Source: Blasia pusilla (taxonomy: Eukaryota; Marchantiophyta; Marchantiopsida; Blasiales). From it: a DNA stretch of 64,000 nucleotides. Below, piece by piece: positions 1 through 11,845 of this stretch; position 1 is the stretch's first letter, and every line of letters starts with the position of its first letter. Under the pieces are notes generated by a model, which made no database searches, had not been told where the DNA came from, and worked only from the letters and a program-made list of their open reading frames with translations. A program made the translations under genes and the position numbers. The DNA lies in the NCBI GenBank assembly GCA_050084515.1, contig CM114272.1:42346001-42410000 (forward strand), read 5' to 3'.

Positions 1-1460
1 TGAGACATGCTCACAAGGAGTTGGATCATTTTGGAGTCAAGCGTATGTATAACTTGCTTTAGATTCAACATTGGTGGCGTGGTATGCAGATTGATATTCA
101 GCAGTTTGTAGCTAGATGCATTGTATGTGATAGGGTGCGGAAATTGTTCAATGCTCCGACACCACCCTTACATCCTTTACCAATCATGGGATCAGGATAT
201 CGCTAGAGTTTAGACTTTGTAGGGCCTTTACCATTGATGGGACGCCATAGTCGCTATGTGTTGGTCATGGTGGAGCACTTCTCCAAGTGGATTGAGTTGG
301 TAGTGTTGCCAGAGAAGTCAAGTGAGGGAGTGACTTATTCATTTCTTGATCGAGTGCTTAGTCATTTTGGCGTACCAGCGAAGGTGTTGATAGACCAAGG
401 TACTAAGTTTAAGGTTGACTTCAAGCCTTATATACATGTGTTCAAGTGCTAATAGATCATCCTATGACTAATTTTGCACATGAAAAAAGTCCGTGTCCTC
501 GACTTATGTTTATACATAGGATGAACATGTCCATGCGGGCCCAGATACCCACGGCCTGCACTAGAGCCGGCCCTTGAAGCCCACCAAGCCCATAGCAGGG
601 ATCCGGGCTGACCAAGCCTGCATCGGTTTTAATTGTGGCCTATGGCCAAGGCAAGGCCCGCACATGGCGGGCTCAAGGGGCTCCATGGGCGGGCTAAGAT
701 GAGGGCTACTGGTACTGGGGCGGCAAGTCCGTGGACCAGAATTTTTCGTTTTCGTACAACCTTGCATACAACTTCTCGAGATCATCTGGAGGCAGATGGT
801 TTGGCCAAGAGAGTTGTATAGAGAGTGAAGAGAGGATTGCCCAAGTATGGACTACAGAGGGGACACTTAGAAGATTGGAACCTACAGTTACCGTGGTTGG
901 CGATGGGTTACCAGTTTAGTCGGTAGGCATCATTGGCATCATTTTCATCGTATTTCTTACTCTATGGGAGAGAGCCAGCTTTATCATCAGCTATTCGACC
1001 ACATGCGGTTGAGGTACTTGACCTTGATGATCCACACATAGGGATGTGAGCATATTCTTTTCGGAGATTCATGTCTATGGCGTTTGAGAACCTCGCTATC
1101 ACTCAATATGGCGATACTCTGAGATATACGACTACACGTGGAGGAGGCTATCAACCAAGGATTCGGGGATTCCATCCTTGCAATTATGTCTACTTAGAGC
1201 AGATGGCACCGACAACATTGGACGTGATGGCACGATGCCCTATTTTGTGAGTGCGAGAGATTCCACCTTCAAGAGTCCTTGTTTTAGAGGGTCGTAATGG
1301 TACAAATTGGAAAGATCATGTGTGTAATTGTGCGCCATGTCATCTTCCGAACATAGATGGGAATATTGATCAGAGCTTCGTAGTTTTTCGTGCAAGCTTG
1401 AGATGCATGTTGTGTGGGTTTGCTAGAGGAGCAGCCATAATGCTAGTGTGCTAGTATTTG
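1..1460 (+). mobile_element. Gypsy integrase fragment with partial PHD-like end (methyltransferase-bearing family)
   Basis: Decayed pol 3' end, running off the left edge of the window. In order it shows the integrase HHCC zinc region (about 5-150, with a CIVCDRVR-type end), the integrase core around the ORF at 234-452 (RYVLVMVEHFSKW, then DQGTKF), and the core's last part after about 745 (DHLEADGLAK, then a region matching YQPRIRGFHPCNYVYL). A Cys-rich tail follows ([11 protein letters not shown], then RCMLCG and MLVC up to a stop at 1454). The same order and near-identical motifs occur in the copies at 51073-52049 (minus) and 62505-62771 (plus), so it is the same family. Stops and frameshifts make it non-functional. 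The tail is the first half of the PHD-like module, with an intact first C-x2-C pair. Confidence 0.8.
480..735. repeat. GC-rich dispersed repeat inserted in the integrase relic
   Basis: The integrase reading is interrupted after about 440 and resumes near 745. The intervening DNA is rich in GGGC/GCCC blocks and does not match the sister integrase copies. Related text (ACATGTCCAT followed by GGG-rich runs and GGCTGACCAAGCC-like blocks) recurs at about 19820-20110, and shorter similar GC-rich text lies at 2570-2720. It looks like a dispersed non-coding repeat. No terminal repeats or target duplication could be fixed by eye, so the class is unknown. Confidence 0.4.
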
Positions 1461-2406
1461 CAAAAAAAAATGTTAAATGCCTAATTAGAGTGCAAGGGGA
1501 GAGTAGGGACCATATGCATGCACTTTAGCTCAAATTTGAGTTAGCTAAAGTGAAGGTTTTCAACCATGTTGGGTGATTCACGTTTGGAATCATGTGTGAT
1601 GAGGATCTGAATTTGAAACACTTTATTGTTGATTGGAAAATATAATCCACTACTCATCAAGTCAAAGCTTGTTTTCTTCACAAAAAACTCTCCCACCATC
1701 CCTACATGATCTGTCACCCCAAGTTCCACCCTCATCTTATTAATTACAAGAGAACATTTGGAGGGTGAGTAAACCACTCAAAGTGAGGGTAGCCCGTCTT
1801 ATGGAAAGTGTGAAAAGGCTCCCCTACATATGGAGATTTTTTATGGAAACAAATAATAGGTTAAAATAGGAAGTTTCTTATAACGTAAATTAGCGACAAT
1901 CACTCCTCTTCCCAACATAGGAACTACCTTCACATTTGAGTTTTTCATCTTCATGTCCATGATAGTTATAGCCTTTGGCAAAGCAATCCACTTGAGAGTT
2001 GAACAGAACTAGGAATCATGCAACATGGACTTTGAGTGGGTTAGAGTAGAACTGGTGTGACGGCTCTTGGAAAGGGTGGGATGTATGGATGAATGGTAAA
2101 GGTAAATAAATCAAGCATATGAGCTTATTTTGTAATGACTATATCCATATACTCAACTTTAAGCTTTCATTTCATTTTTTAAACTCTTCTCCTATGGACA
2201 CTTGGTACATTCATCCGTGTGATTAATCTCAACATTATTTTAAAATAACACTTGAAAATTTTTATAATTACTTACCAAAGGCAATTTAAGCTAGAATGGT
2301 CTAACATCCATTCCCATAAAATGTATGTTAGACACACACACCAATTCCAATTGTGATCTGATTCTAGAGTCGTGAGTGGGAATGATTGGAGGAGTTGAAC
2401 ATCACA
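1461..2406. other. AT-rich intergenic stretch, no gene recognised
   Basis: Only short ORFs with no recognisable domain. AT-rich spacer between the integrase relic and the Helitron-like repeat. Confidence 0.5.
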
Positions 2407-2556
2407 TCTATATTATTAGTAGAGAGTGCCTTCTTGGCTAGCAAACACCTCTCTGTTTGACGCATGGCAACTTGGCAACAAGAAAATATTTCACATGCTA
2501 CGGGAAAAAAAAATTTTACGTGAAACATCATTAATCCCTTCACAAACTATACACTA
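2407..2556 (+). mobile_element. Helitron-like short non-autonomous element
   Basis: Begins TCTATATTATTA after an A and ends in CTAG. The inner text (GAGTGCCTTCTTG, then CTCTCTGTTTGACGCATGGCAA and CAACAAGAAAAT) is shared with copies at 22724, 22942 and 46379. TC at the 5' end, CTAG at the 3' end and insertion after A fit Helitron termini. The base after CTAG here is C rather than T, so the exact 3' end is uncertain. It carries no coding capacity. Confidence 0.5.
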
Positions 2557-4580
2557 GCAAAAACTCTTTTGGAAGGGCTGGGCGTTAGAGCCAAAGCCCG
2601 TGGCATTGAATGCAAGCCCGGTCGCCCTACATGGATGGGTTCCCCCGCTTGGGCGGGTTAAAGTTGCGTTAGCTTAAGCTGTAGATGGGTTAGCTTAAGC
2701 GGGTTTCGGCTACACGGAGAATGTAATCGCTTGCCTCCGATATCCGAACGGGGATTGCCAGTTCCGTCATTCACCATGGTCATGACTACGGAATGCATCT
2801 ACATGCATCCATCATGGTTGATCTTGGATCATGCCCCTGCCTCCATCATCATGTGTGGCAAAATTCAAATTTGAAAGGTTAAAAAAGGTTCGGGGACGCT
2901 GGGATAGACAGGGTATTTCGTGGCGACCTCGTTTCTGCTTGTCTGCTTGTCATGCCGCCCCGCCACCATGTGCTCCTATCGCTACTCGTTTATGGTCGCT
3001 CTCCATCATACAACATGGTTCCATTGGGGCTCCGCTGTTGTTGCTATCGTTCTTGTTTGCTCATGTGATTCACCGAGGTAGTTCTGATTCTGCTCAGATT
3101 TTTTTGTTTTGGTGTGTTTCCGCACCTTGGATGTTTTGCCTTGATGTGCACCTTTGTGCGGATGCCGATGTTTTCATATGTTTTCCGTACCCTTGCTTGC
3201 AGCGGATTTGCATTGCAGCTCGTCCGTTTGAATCAAAAGTGTTTGCAACGATCCACGTTGGCATTCTCTATCCATTCTCTCCACTGCAGATTTCGATGAG
3301 GGAGCTCAATTGATTCCAAATTTGAGGCCCTGGACATGGGCAACAATCCGGCTGTAACTCCTGTTCTTTAGGAGCATTTTTCAGCTCATGCTTCGCACCG
3401 TATTGTTCAACAGTAATCAATATTAGCTTCTGATGGAAGAATGTGTACTGACCATATCTCTTCCTTCCATCTACGGGCATACACATTTTTGCAGGTTCTT
3501 CATATGCATCACACCGTCCAGCAAGAACAAAAATTCGTGTATGTGGAGTTGGAAACACCCACAGTCCCCCACATTGAGTTTTTTTGGTAGAGATTTGCCA
3601 ACGCCGCGGCGCGCCTATTATCCGCTTCTATTTGCGTCCTCATCTTTTCGGCTAGGATTTGTGTTTGCCTGACACTCGAGCGGAATGCGTTCTGCATAAA
3701 TCCTACAACAACCATTCCACATTCCTTATCCTGGCTAGAGTCCTTTCCACAGCCTATGGTTTACGTTGCTACTCTGCTCAACTCCTATTGGTCCGTAGCT
3801 TTAGGGTAACAGTAGCAATTGGCTCCAAGGCCCGGAAAACCTTATTATCTTTACAACTTCACACCATTTATTATTGAACATACATAAGTAGAAATGTTGT
3901 TACACTTGTATGTGCTGGATCATTTCCTTTTTGTATAGGTAACCTGAGAATCAGTTTCATTGCATATGGACTCCCTGCTGTAATCCCTCAAAGATGAAGT
4001 GGAATGGTGTCCTCGGGAAGTGGAGTATTGCCCACTACTGAAAGGTAATTCGGGATTGGAATCCATGCCACATGCATTGTTTTGAATGATTTTCAGGATT
4101 TATGGCATTGTGTTCACCACACAGAACAAATGGTCTCAGAGTAGCTTAAAATCCCCGAAGGAAGGAACAGAAATTTGTGAAGTTCCGTGAGGTAGTTCTC
4201 CATGGAGGATGACATTCACATACAATGGTAACCTAAGAATCGTATCTTGAGTTAAGATCACATGTGGTTCTCACACATAAGATATTTTATTATGGAAAAC
4301 TTCTGAAGTATGTAAGGAACAAAAACAGATATATTGAACATTATAATGTATCGTGGAATGGTGTCCATCACATCCAGGTGATTGTCAACAATTCAGAAGA
4401 CGTCATTCTTCATATTGAATAAAATACAAAAAATAACAGAATAAATACAATTCTCGATCTCCTTTATGTCCCAACTCCAAAATGTTCATGAAAATTCTGC
4501 GACAAAATTTCATCCATTACTTCCTAAAAGGATAGAATGTCATGTGATATTCAAAATTCTTGGTGCCTGGTCCACTTACA
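2557..4580. other. Intergenic region, no supportable gene
   Basis: Contains GC-rich repeat text at about 2570-2720 and an unsupported 160-codon open frame (2831-3313). Copies of the TGGAATGGTGTCC motif lie near 3999 and 4354. I found no exon chain or domain. It lies downstream of the minus-strand transposase gene and may hold its 3' untranslated region. Confidence 0.4.
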
Positions 4581-7500
4581 CTACGTGTTTGTACACGTTG
4601 ATGAGGCAATGGCTGCTTCTCTATCAAGTTGGGCTTGTGGGCCCAACTTTGTCTTTCTAGACTTTGCTCTGGGGAATAAAGGTAGGTCAGTGAATGAGTT
4701 TGGGTTTTGCCTATCATTCTGGTCTGTTATGGATCTTGTAGATCTTCTACGTCGGGACCAACGTTCAATGTTTGATTGAACTCGTGTAATGGAATTATTG
4801 TTCAGGAATCCATCTTGAAAATTGGAGAATGGATTACCTGGTTGAGGTGTCAACCCATTTTCAACTGCTATTTTTGCAGACTCTCTCCTTCCGCTCATCT
4901 CCTTCAAAGCCCTTGCAGTTAAAGTAAGAAGGCGAGCATTGTGAACACAGGAAAGTCGTATGCTTGAGAACAAGTTGTCAATTTCTTCAATACTGGAGTT
5001 TGTTACAGGGTTTGCATAGTCTGATGATAATCGACATCCTGGTGGAATGGTGTCTATGTGCCAACACTTGAGATGGAAAACAATTAGTTTAGCAGTAGCA
5101 CCACTCATATCAAATCCCATGTTGAAATATGAACATATTTATGATCTTGGAGGTATTCATGACCTGCATGTAGAAGTATACATGACCTGATTCTTGAAGT
5201 ATACATGACCTGGTTCTAGACCTGATCCTAGAAGTATACATTACCTGATCCATGACGTAAACATGACATGGTCCTAGAAGTAGACATGCCTTGATCCCTG
5301 AAGTTTACATGACCTGATCCACCAAGTATACATCACTCGATGTTCACTATTGTTATTTACCTCCATTTGGATGCATGTCAAACATCTCAGGTTGGCATGG
5401 ATCATTCTTCAATTCCTCATTCGATTGTCGTGTTATGAGCTTGAGATGAGCCATCCCACCCTGTCTTGTTCCTAATCTTGTTCCCAGAATCTTCACCAAA
5501 TCTGCTTCATTGTAATTTTCCTTCAATAAGGCAGCAATATGTTTGGCATACTTTAAGAAAAAACTCAGTATAATATAATACCATATTTAGTACATATGTA
5601 AAGTAATATGTTCAATTCACTTTGAAAAGGAGAATACAAGAATGTAAGAGGCCCTTACAATATGCTTGCAAATGTTCCCCTTCAGAGACCATGGACAGTC
5701 ACAATGACCCCACTCTGTATCGTAGTTGTAGACTTCATACCATTTATTCTCCAATGTCTGACTCCTAACTCTTGCCATACTCACCTCCCCCCTGGTGCGT
5801 ATGATCTCTACATCACTACCAGAAATTGCTTTCCCTTTCAAAATAGCGTTGTTTACGTATTTTTCATGTGTTGCATTTGTCACAAATTCTCTCCTTTTCA
5901 ACAAGTGGACGTGGAAATACCATGCCTCAATGTCATTGATGAGTTTCCAAACTAGGTAGTCCCCTCTTCTCTGTGATAATGTTTTGTGGTCATCATGTAG
6001 GTTAGCCTTCATGCTTCCATGATAGTGCTCAATTGCCGCATTCGTGTCTTGATTTGCATGAGGATAGTCCCTTGCTGCTTTTACCCACTTTGCTGAAGTC
6101 ATTGCACCAATGAGGAAATGTTAATTCAAATTTGAATGCATAATTGAATGCGACAACCAAACTCAAACTTAAGAAACAACAATGATACTCACCAATCTTG
6201 GGTTCCCAATATGTTTGTATGTACTTTACAAACTCTGACTCCGCTTGATAGTCTTCATAGAATTTATGTAGGTCTCTCTTTGCGTCATTCAAAATGACTT
6301 GTCGTGTGTATGTGCCACATCGATTCATATACATGATGTCTCCTAACCTTCGCAACATTTCAGCTCTCATGCCATGACTACGCACATTTTTCTTCAACTG
6401 CTTTAACCAATCATGGCGTACATGCCATAGACATAGAATGATGTGTGCTGTTGGAAATATTGCCCTGTTCAAAGGGTTCCAATCATTTACTCTGCATTAT
6501 GAACAGATAGAATCGCTTCTATGTTGGTGGAATGGTTTCCCTTCTTGAGGAGGACTGGTTTCCTACATGTTGGAAACATAATGAATACAACTTCATATGC
6601 ATCCATAATGCTGCTTAAAGCACTCATACCATAGAAGGATATTGATGTATGTTGGCAGAAATGATTTTTGCAACGGTGGAATGGTTTCTTCCACTGTGAG
6701 AAAAAATATGAGAAGATTATCCTATCCAAATCTACGGTTAACCCATCATGCCAATTGTCGTTAATGAATACAGAGGAATTTAATCTCACCTTAATGCATT
6801 CTGCTCTGCCAAAGCGTCATCAACAATGATCGCATTTGGTTCCCAATTTGGTTGGATGACACTACATTTATCCAAGATAGCTTTCAACCACTTTCCCAAA
6901 TACACTTCTTTTGCACTAGATGTGAGAACCCAGGCCACGGGTATCCCTGAGTGGTGAACATCAAACACCAGCAAAGTATATAGGGGAAACTACAAAACAT
7001 CAAAACAAGTGTTAGTACCATGATTATATGGAATCATTAAAACATGAATGAAAGTAATAGGAAGACTTACTTCACATGAAATATCTCTTCAACAAAATAA
7101 GTAAGAGCAAGTACCCTGTTGCGATTTGTGCCAAATGTGCTATCCATGCTCAAGGCGCTGCCATGTCCATACTTTACAAGAGCATTCAACTGCCATTGGC
7201 TTTGGAATCCCAGAATGAATGGATGTGTCTCATCCATGTAAGGCTCGTAAATGAACACCTTCTCAGAAGAATACTCAACAAACAAGCTCAAGGACTCGTT
7301 CTCGCTCCTAGCACATAGAAATGTCTCCTGATTGAATTGCTTTTTTATGTTTCATATATCATGCATTTGCATGAAGTCATCTTGGGTCAAACTCTCTTCA
7401 AAGTTGGGATCCGTCAACGAGCGCTCTTTCAACATCTTTGAATGCTCGGCTTGGATTTGGTGGGGCTTAACCCCCAAGCGAAGCCTCTCTTTCACATAAT

Positions 7501-8229
7501 TCTTTAGATCATCTGAAATCCTAGGAGCAAACATCTTCGGTGTATCTATGCATGCTTTGTCGTCCTTTCCATGGCATGGCTTGTTGGCTTTATCCACGTG
7601 AGCTCTATATTTGTAGGTGATCTTTGCAACATGCGGAGGAGTGTTGATTTCAAGGACTGTAAAACGACATTGACACCCACGTTTGCAACTATCGCCTCTA
7701 CTTATGATTTTTCCTCGCGGCCTACTACCTCTTCCACTTTTGGGGAGAGCAGACCTGTAAACACAACAAAAGGAGCTGATGTGAAATTAACACACTAAAC
7801 CATTTCTTACTGAATGGTCATCCACTCTCCTCAATAATCAAAGTTTGAAATATGTGAATGGATAGGAGAAGATAGTGGGCACCTATGCACAATCTCTTGA
7901 TGCATTTCGCGTAGATCAGTTGGGCCATACGCACAATAGTATATTGTGTACAATGAACCCCCTCCATCCATGTCTCTGGAGCAGCCCTTGTCCAATCTTG
8001 ACATTCCTTTCCAGAATGTTGTTGGGTTCCTTCCATCGCCATGCCCCTCGCCAAGAATGAAATCATGTAATCTTTCCCAAGGTATGTATGCTACATGATC
8101 GTCATCCCAAGAAAGCTTGTTGGCTGAGATAAGTCCTGGAGGAATATCAGTTTGAACAAAAATCTTGTTCATGGATAATATCCTCCTTGTTAAAGAGCTA
8201 CCACTTGCAAGCATATCAGATGAGGCCAT
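4581..8229 (-). pseudogene. MULE/FAR1-type transposase-like protein with SWIM zinc finger, one in-frame stop
   Basis: Seven exons can be joined with GT-AG introns and consistent phase: 8229-7883, 7754-7115, 6989-6790, 6491-6193, 6092-5659, 5550-5361 and 5038-4581, about 855 codons. The start is ATG at 8229 (MASSDMLASG). Domain order: an N-terminal Cys/His-rich FAR1-like region (CKRGCQCRF, then PCHGKDD); the Mutator-type DDE core (SMDSTFGTNRNR, YTLLVFDVHHSG, IIVDDALAEQ, then IILCLWHVRHDW); a SWIM zinc finger (CDCPWSLKGNICKH); and a basic C-terminal tail. This is the layout of MULE transposases and of the FHY3/FAR1 proteins derived from them. A single TGA (7352-7354) breaks exon 2 while the frame stays open on both sides. 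It is either a recently dead transposase or a domesticated gene with one lesion. No terminal inverted repeats were identified. Confidence 0.8.
5161..5333. repeat. 23-bp minisatellite in the transposase gene's last intron
   Basis: Seven full copies plus a 12-bp partial of a 23-bp unit reading roughly gacctgatcctagaagtata followed by cat. Copies vary at several positions, so the array is not recent. It lies wholly inside the last intron (5039-5360) of the minus-strand transposase gene. Confidence 0.85.
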
Positions 8230-8396
8230 TTCGGGGAGGCCAATTCTGTGATCAATGTTTCCCTATATGTTAATAAGACAGAAAGAACAAGTGTCAAAAG
8301 GTGCTATTCAAACATTTACTAATCTGGTTGGACATGGTTTTAACAAATGGCATGTATTGGGTTTTTAGGTGAATGAAGAAGTCTGCATTAGGTTCC

Positions 8397-8495
8397 CATT
8401 CTGCATTCTTGACTTCAAAAAGATCCTACCCCTGTCCATTACCAGTGGAATGTCTTCACTGACATATGGAATGGCTTCCCATAGACATGGAATGG
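8397..8495 (+). repeat. Direct repeat, copy 1 (about 100 bp)
   Basis: Shares CATTCTGCATTC, AGATCCTACCCCTGTCCATT and ACCAGTGGAATG-TCTTCACTGACATATGG with the copy at 11749-11845, in the same orientation and with few differences. The two copies flank the BED-finger ORF, as if they bound one unit. Confidence 0.8.
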
Positions 8496-8625
8496 CTTCC
8501 CATAGACATGGAATGGCTTTCCCTCCACATGGAATGGCTTCTCTGATTTATGGAATGGCTTCTATAGAGGTGGAATGGCTTCTCTGAGAACTGGAATGGT
8601 TTCTTAGACACATGGAATGCTTCGC
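8440..8625. repeat. Cluster of TGGAATGGCTTC repeats
   Basis: At least nine units of TGGAATGG(C/T)TTC at roughly 18-24 bp spacing (for example 8467, 8488, 8509, 8529, 8552, 8571 and 8591), with spacer text such as CCATAGACA. The GGAA and TTCC arms make each unit an imperfect palindrome. The same motif recurs in the transposase introns and in the BED ORF repeats. Confidence 0.8.
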
Positions 8626-9420
8626 TGATGATCTCCTCCTAAGCATGGGAAGGCACAGGAATTTCTTAGAATAACTTTACTCATTTGGATTGCCCTCCAA
8701 TCTGCGTGCTACATTGCTCTCAAACCTCAGGAACTTGCTGCCCAAATCGTACGCAGTGTATGAAAAAAAATCATGGAAGTTTGTGAACTCCCACCACTTT
8801 GAATTCAGAATCAAATACTTTATGTATAAGGTGGTGGCATTCCTAGTGGTAGCATGTCCCACTTGTGTAAACCTCTTCTAACTCTACTACTATGGGGCCT
8901 GTCACTTAAGTATAAGTGAAGAACCAACTGTATACCTATAGTAGATTCTTTAAGAGCCTATGTACAAAATTACTTTCAGGTAAGGTCCGAGAAGTACAAA
9001 AACTACAACGCTAATGACAAAAACTAACGAGGGTATACTTCTGCCGTGAGAGAAGTATCTAAAAAACCACAGGGCAACGACTCTGGAATCTAGCTTCCCA
9101 TATCCAATATGGGAACATCTCCATCTACGCTATCTGCAATGACAAAACGAGAAAAAAATCAGAGATAGGAATATCATTACTATCCATGCTAAGCTATTAT
9201 GAAAGTAAAATAAGAGAGCAAAATTGGAGGTAGAGAACAAGGACTCTTGCCATAATCACAAAATCACATAGAGAGTGCATACTCATACATACATTCATAC
9301 CTTTTTATTTTTCTTTTCCACTCTTGGGTTGAGTTGGCCGTACTTGTTCTTCCGTTTAGCCATCCTGGTTGGGGGGGTTGCCATCATTTTTTGGAGGACT
9401 TCAAACTTCGACTTTCCTAA
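8626..9420. other. Intergenic stretch, no gene recognised
   Basis: Short unsupported ORFs only. It separates the motif cluster from the 3' end of the BED-finger ORF. Confidence 0.4.
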
Positions 9421-11679
9421 TTACTTGCACTCCTTGACAGTAGGTGTCAAACCTGTTTGTGTGGACTTCACGTTCTTGGCCTTGATCACTTGTGAGTGAG
9501 TGCCAAGTTTAGGTACCTCACTACTAATGTTGTCATTGATATCATTCAACAACGTCTTGCCCAAATTTTTCTTCAAAGCTCTCAATTCTCTAGAGGATAG
9601 TTTTTTCTTCAGAAGGGTGTCATCATCAGCATCTTCATGATCCTCCAATGCCACCGGATTTGCAAAAGGAATCTGCACGTCTTCATGAATAGGGGTGCGA
9701 AATGCAGAGCTGGTTGTCTTGACCAAATGTGGATCGTCTGTAACCCCTTCATGATGGATGGCTGCCCCATTCTCACCACATGGAGTGTGTGGAATGGGTT
9801 CCATAGGCGTATCACCTCGACACTGTGCATACACACTTTCGGCTCCCCCCCTTGGTGGAATGAGTTCCGCATTAGGCTGAAGTCCCGGAGGTGGAGTGGC
9901 ATCCCCATTGATAGAATCCCCACCTGGTGGAATGGGTTCCACCAACTGACTCTCTCTCGGGGATGTAGTGGGATCCACCCTTGGAGCCTCCCCACCTGGT
10001 GGAATGGGTTCCACCAATTGATTCTCTCTCGAGGGTGGAGTGGGTTCCACCCTTGGAGCCTCCCCACCTGGTGGAATGGGTTCCACCAATTAACTCTCTC
10101 TAGGGGGTGGAGTGGGTTCCACCCTTGGAGCCTCCCCACCTGGTGAAATGGGTTCCACCAATTCACTCTCTCTCGGGGGTGGGAGAGATCTTTTCGATCG
10201 ATATCTGGGGACAATTTCTTTCTGGCCAGTAACATTCTTCCCCTTCAATTTCGGTGTCTCGGCCTTCCTTTGGCCCTTTGAACGCTGTGGTACTTTGCAA
10301 TTAGAAGCCTTACCCGCCTCTTTACTGTTAACAACCTTACCCGCGTCGTCGCCTAAGCGACGACGCCGGGATGGCAAGGGTTGGAAATCACTGCTATCTG
10401 ATTCCGAAGACTTATGTAAGTCTCCACCCTTCTCCTCTGCTCTCACTTTCAAGCCCTGTTTTCCCTTCTTACACCAGGTGTCTTTATCATGTTTCCTTTG
10501 ACTTGGAACATATGCACCAGCTCTCTCCTCACAAATATCTTTTGCTTTTTTGGAATCTCTTGTGGCCAACCATTCCTCATATTGTTGCTTGGCCATAAAC
10601 TCAGAGTACTTGGCTTGATCTCGCTCAAGCCAAACCATTAGATTTTGTTTCTTGCGTGCTATCCACCCAACACTCTGCTTGACTTGTGCCTCTCTTTCGA
10701 CAAAAAACTCAGCAGGTAGCTCCTGTAGAGACACAACGTCGTCTTTTTGAACTACTCCCCACAACTTCTTAACCATCTCCAGATGTGTGAAGTAACCCTT
10801 ACCCCTCCCTATCAAGTCCTTAGAACCTTGTAGACTCGCTCTATCTATGGCTGCCAAGCAACCATATACTACATGCTTCATCATGGAGTTACTATTTTGG
10901 CAATCATGAACTCTCACCAAGCACTCACGGTATTGTTTTCTGTCTAGGAGGCCATCCCAATCCCGAATATGCAAGGAATTCACCAAATTACACTCCATCA
11001 AAGCCACCAGTGATGGCTTCTTCCCTAGTATCGGGATATGAGGACTCCGCTTCATAGACAACCACCTCTCCGAGTGGAATTGTCGCAACCTGTACATTTT
11101 CTCCATCCTGATTTTAGCCTCCCTCCTATGAGCATCCCCGGATTTCCTAAGGAGCTCTCTCTCTCTCTGGGCATTTGTCACTTCTCTCTTACGACCCATC
11201 ACTGGGTCGTTGGCGCGCCTACCTGGATTTTCTAGTGGGACTAGCAATGCCTCGTCCAAGTCAGGGTGGTTTTTAATCAAGTGCTGATTGCACTTGGTTT
11301 TATTTTTGGCCTTTAGGATGCGATTACAAAGCATGCACATCCACTTTTCCCCATCCTCTATGTATCTCCAATATGTGTTCTCCCCAAGAGCAACACCCCA
11401 CACAACTCGATTCATACTGGTGGCTGCCACGATTGAACTCTGACGGAAGATATACCGAGACCTACGACTGCCAAACTGACACCACACAAGCTCTTCCATA
11501 AGCACTTCAACAATAGAGTAGTACTCAAACATCAGGCCTGATAACCAATCCATGCTATGAAGGAGAAAGAAATAGTCGAAACATACCAGTTCCCAACTGC
11601 CCTTGCTTCCCTCGAGTCTGTATTCTGAGCGATCCTTCAGCCTCTGATCCGAACTACCCCCTGGAGTCTGCAAGTACAC
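9421..11679 (-). pseudogene. BED zinc-finger protein with Pro-rich repeat tail, interrupted by one stop
   Basis: One long minus-strand frame of about 750 codons is split by a single TAA at 10090-10092. The frame continues unchanged on both sides. The 5' limit is uncertain: an acceptor-like CAG sits just before ACTCCAGGG near 11664, and an intron may lie at about 11590-11540, so upstream exons are likely. Visible parts are a BED-type finger (WMCMLCNRILKAK, then HLIKNH, a C-x2-C and H-x4-H pattern), a basic coiled-coil-like middle rich in R/K/E, and a tail of 24-residue repeats (VEPIPPGGEAPRVEPTPP). The C-terminal 200 residues end in TPTVKECK. No transposase catalytic core is visible. BED fingers are typical of transposon proteins and transposon-derived DNA-binding proteins, so it may be an accessory ORF of the neighbouring elements. 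Its function is unknown. Confidence 0.65.
9921..10185. repeat. 72-bp tandem repeat, four copies, coding
   Basis: Units begin at 9921, 9993, 10065 and 10137 (CACCTGGTGGAATGGG), exactly 72 bp apart, and encode 24 residues each on the minus strand. Each holds the perfect palindrome GGTGGAA-TGGG-TTCCACC or a near copy, plus a sister GGTGGAGTGGGTTCCACC. The exact spacing suggests expansion by slippage or unequal exchange, with the frame kept. Confidence 0.9.
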
Positions 11680-11748
11680 GAACGAGTGTTATAAAAGCAT
11701 AATCACAATCAAGTATTCAGAGGTCACAGCTAAAATATCTATTCAGAG

Positions 11749-11845
11749 CATTCTGCATTCCTGCACCCTAAAAGATCCTACCCCTGTCCATTACCAGTGG
11801 AATGGCTTCACTGACATATGGAATGGATTTCCTTCGACATGGAAT
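11749..11845 (+). repeat. Direct repeat, copy 2 (about 100 bp)
   Basis: Matches 8397-8495 (CATTCTGCATTC, AGATCCTACCCCTGTCCATT, TGGAATGGCTTCACTGAC) in the same orientation. It sits just upstream of the BED-finger ORF's first visible exon. Confidence 0.8.

Noticed and set aside
2831-3313. 160-codon open frame with Cys and hydrophobic runs
   Set aside because: No domain, odd composition, no exon partners; looks like chance in spacer DNA.
9609-10235. Long frames opposite or shifted to the BED repeat array (WWNPFHQVGRLQG repeats)
   Set aside because: These arise from the 72-bp repeat read in other frames; the BED frame extends far beyond the array and carries the zinc finger.
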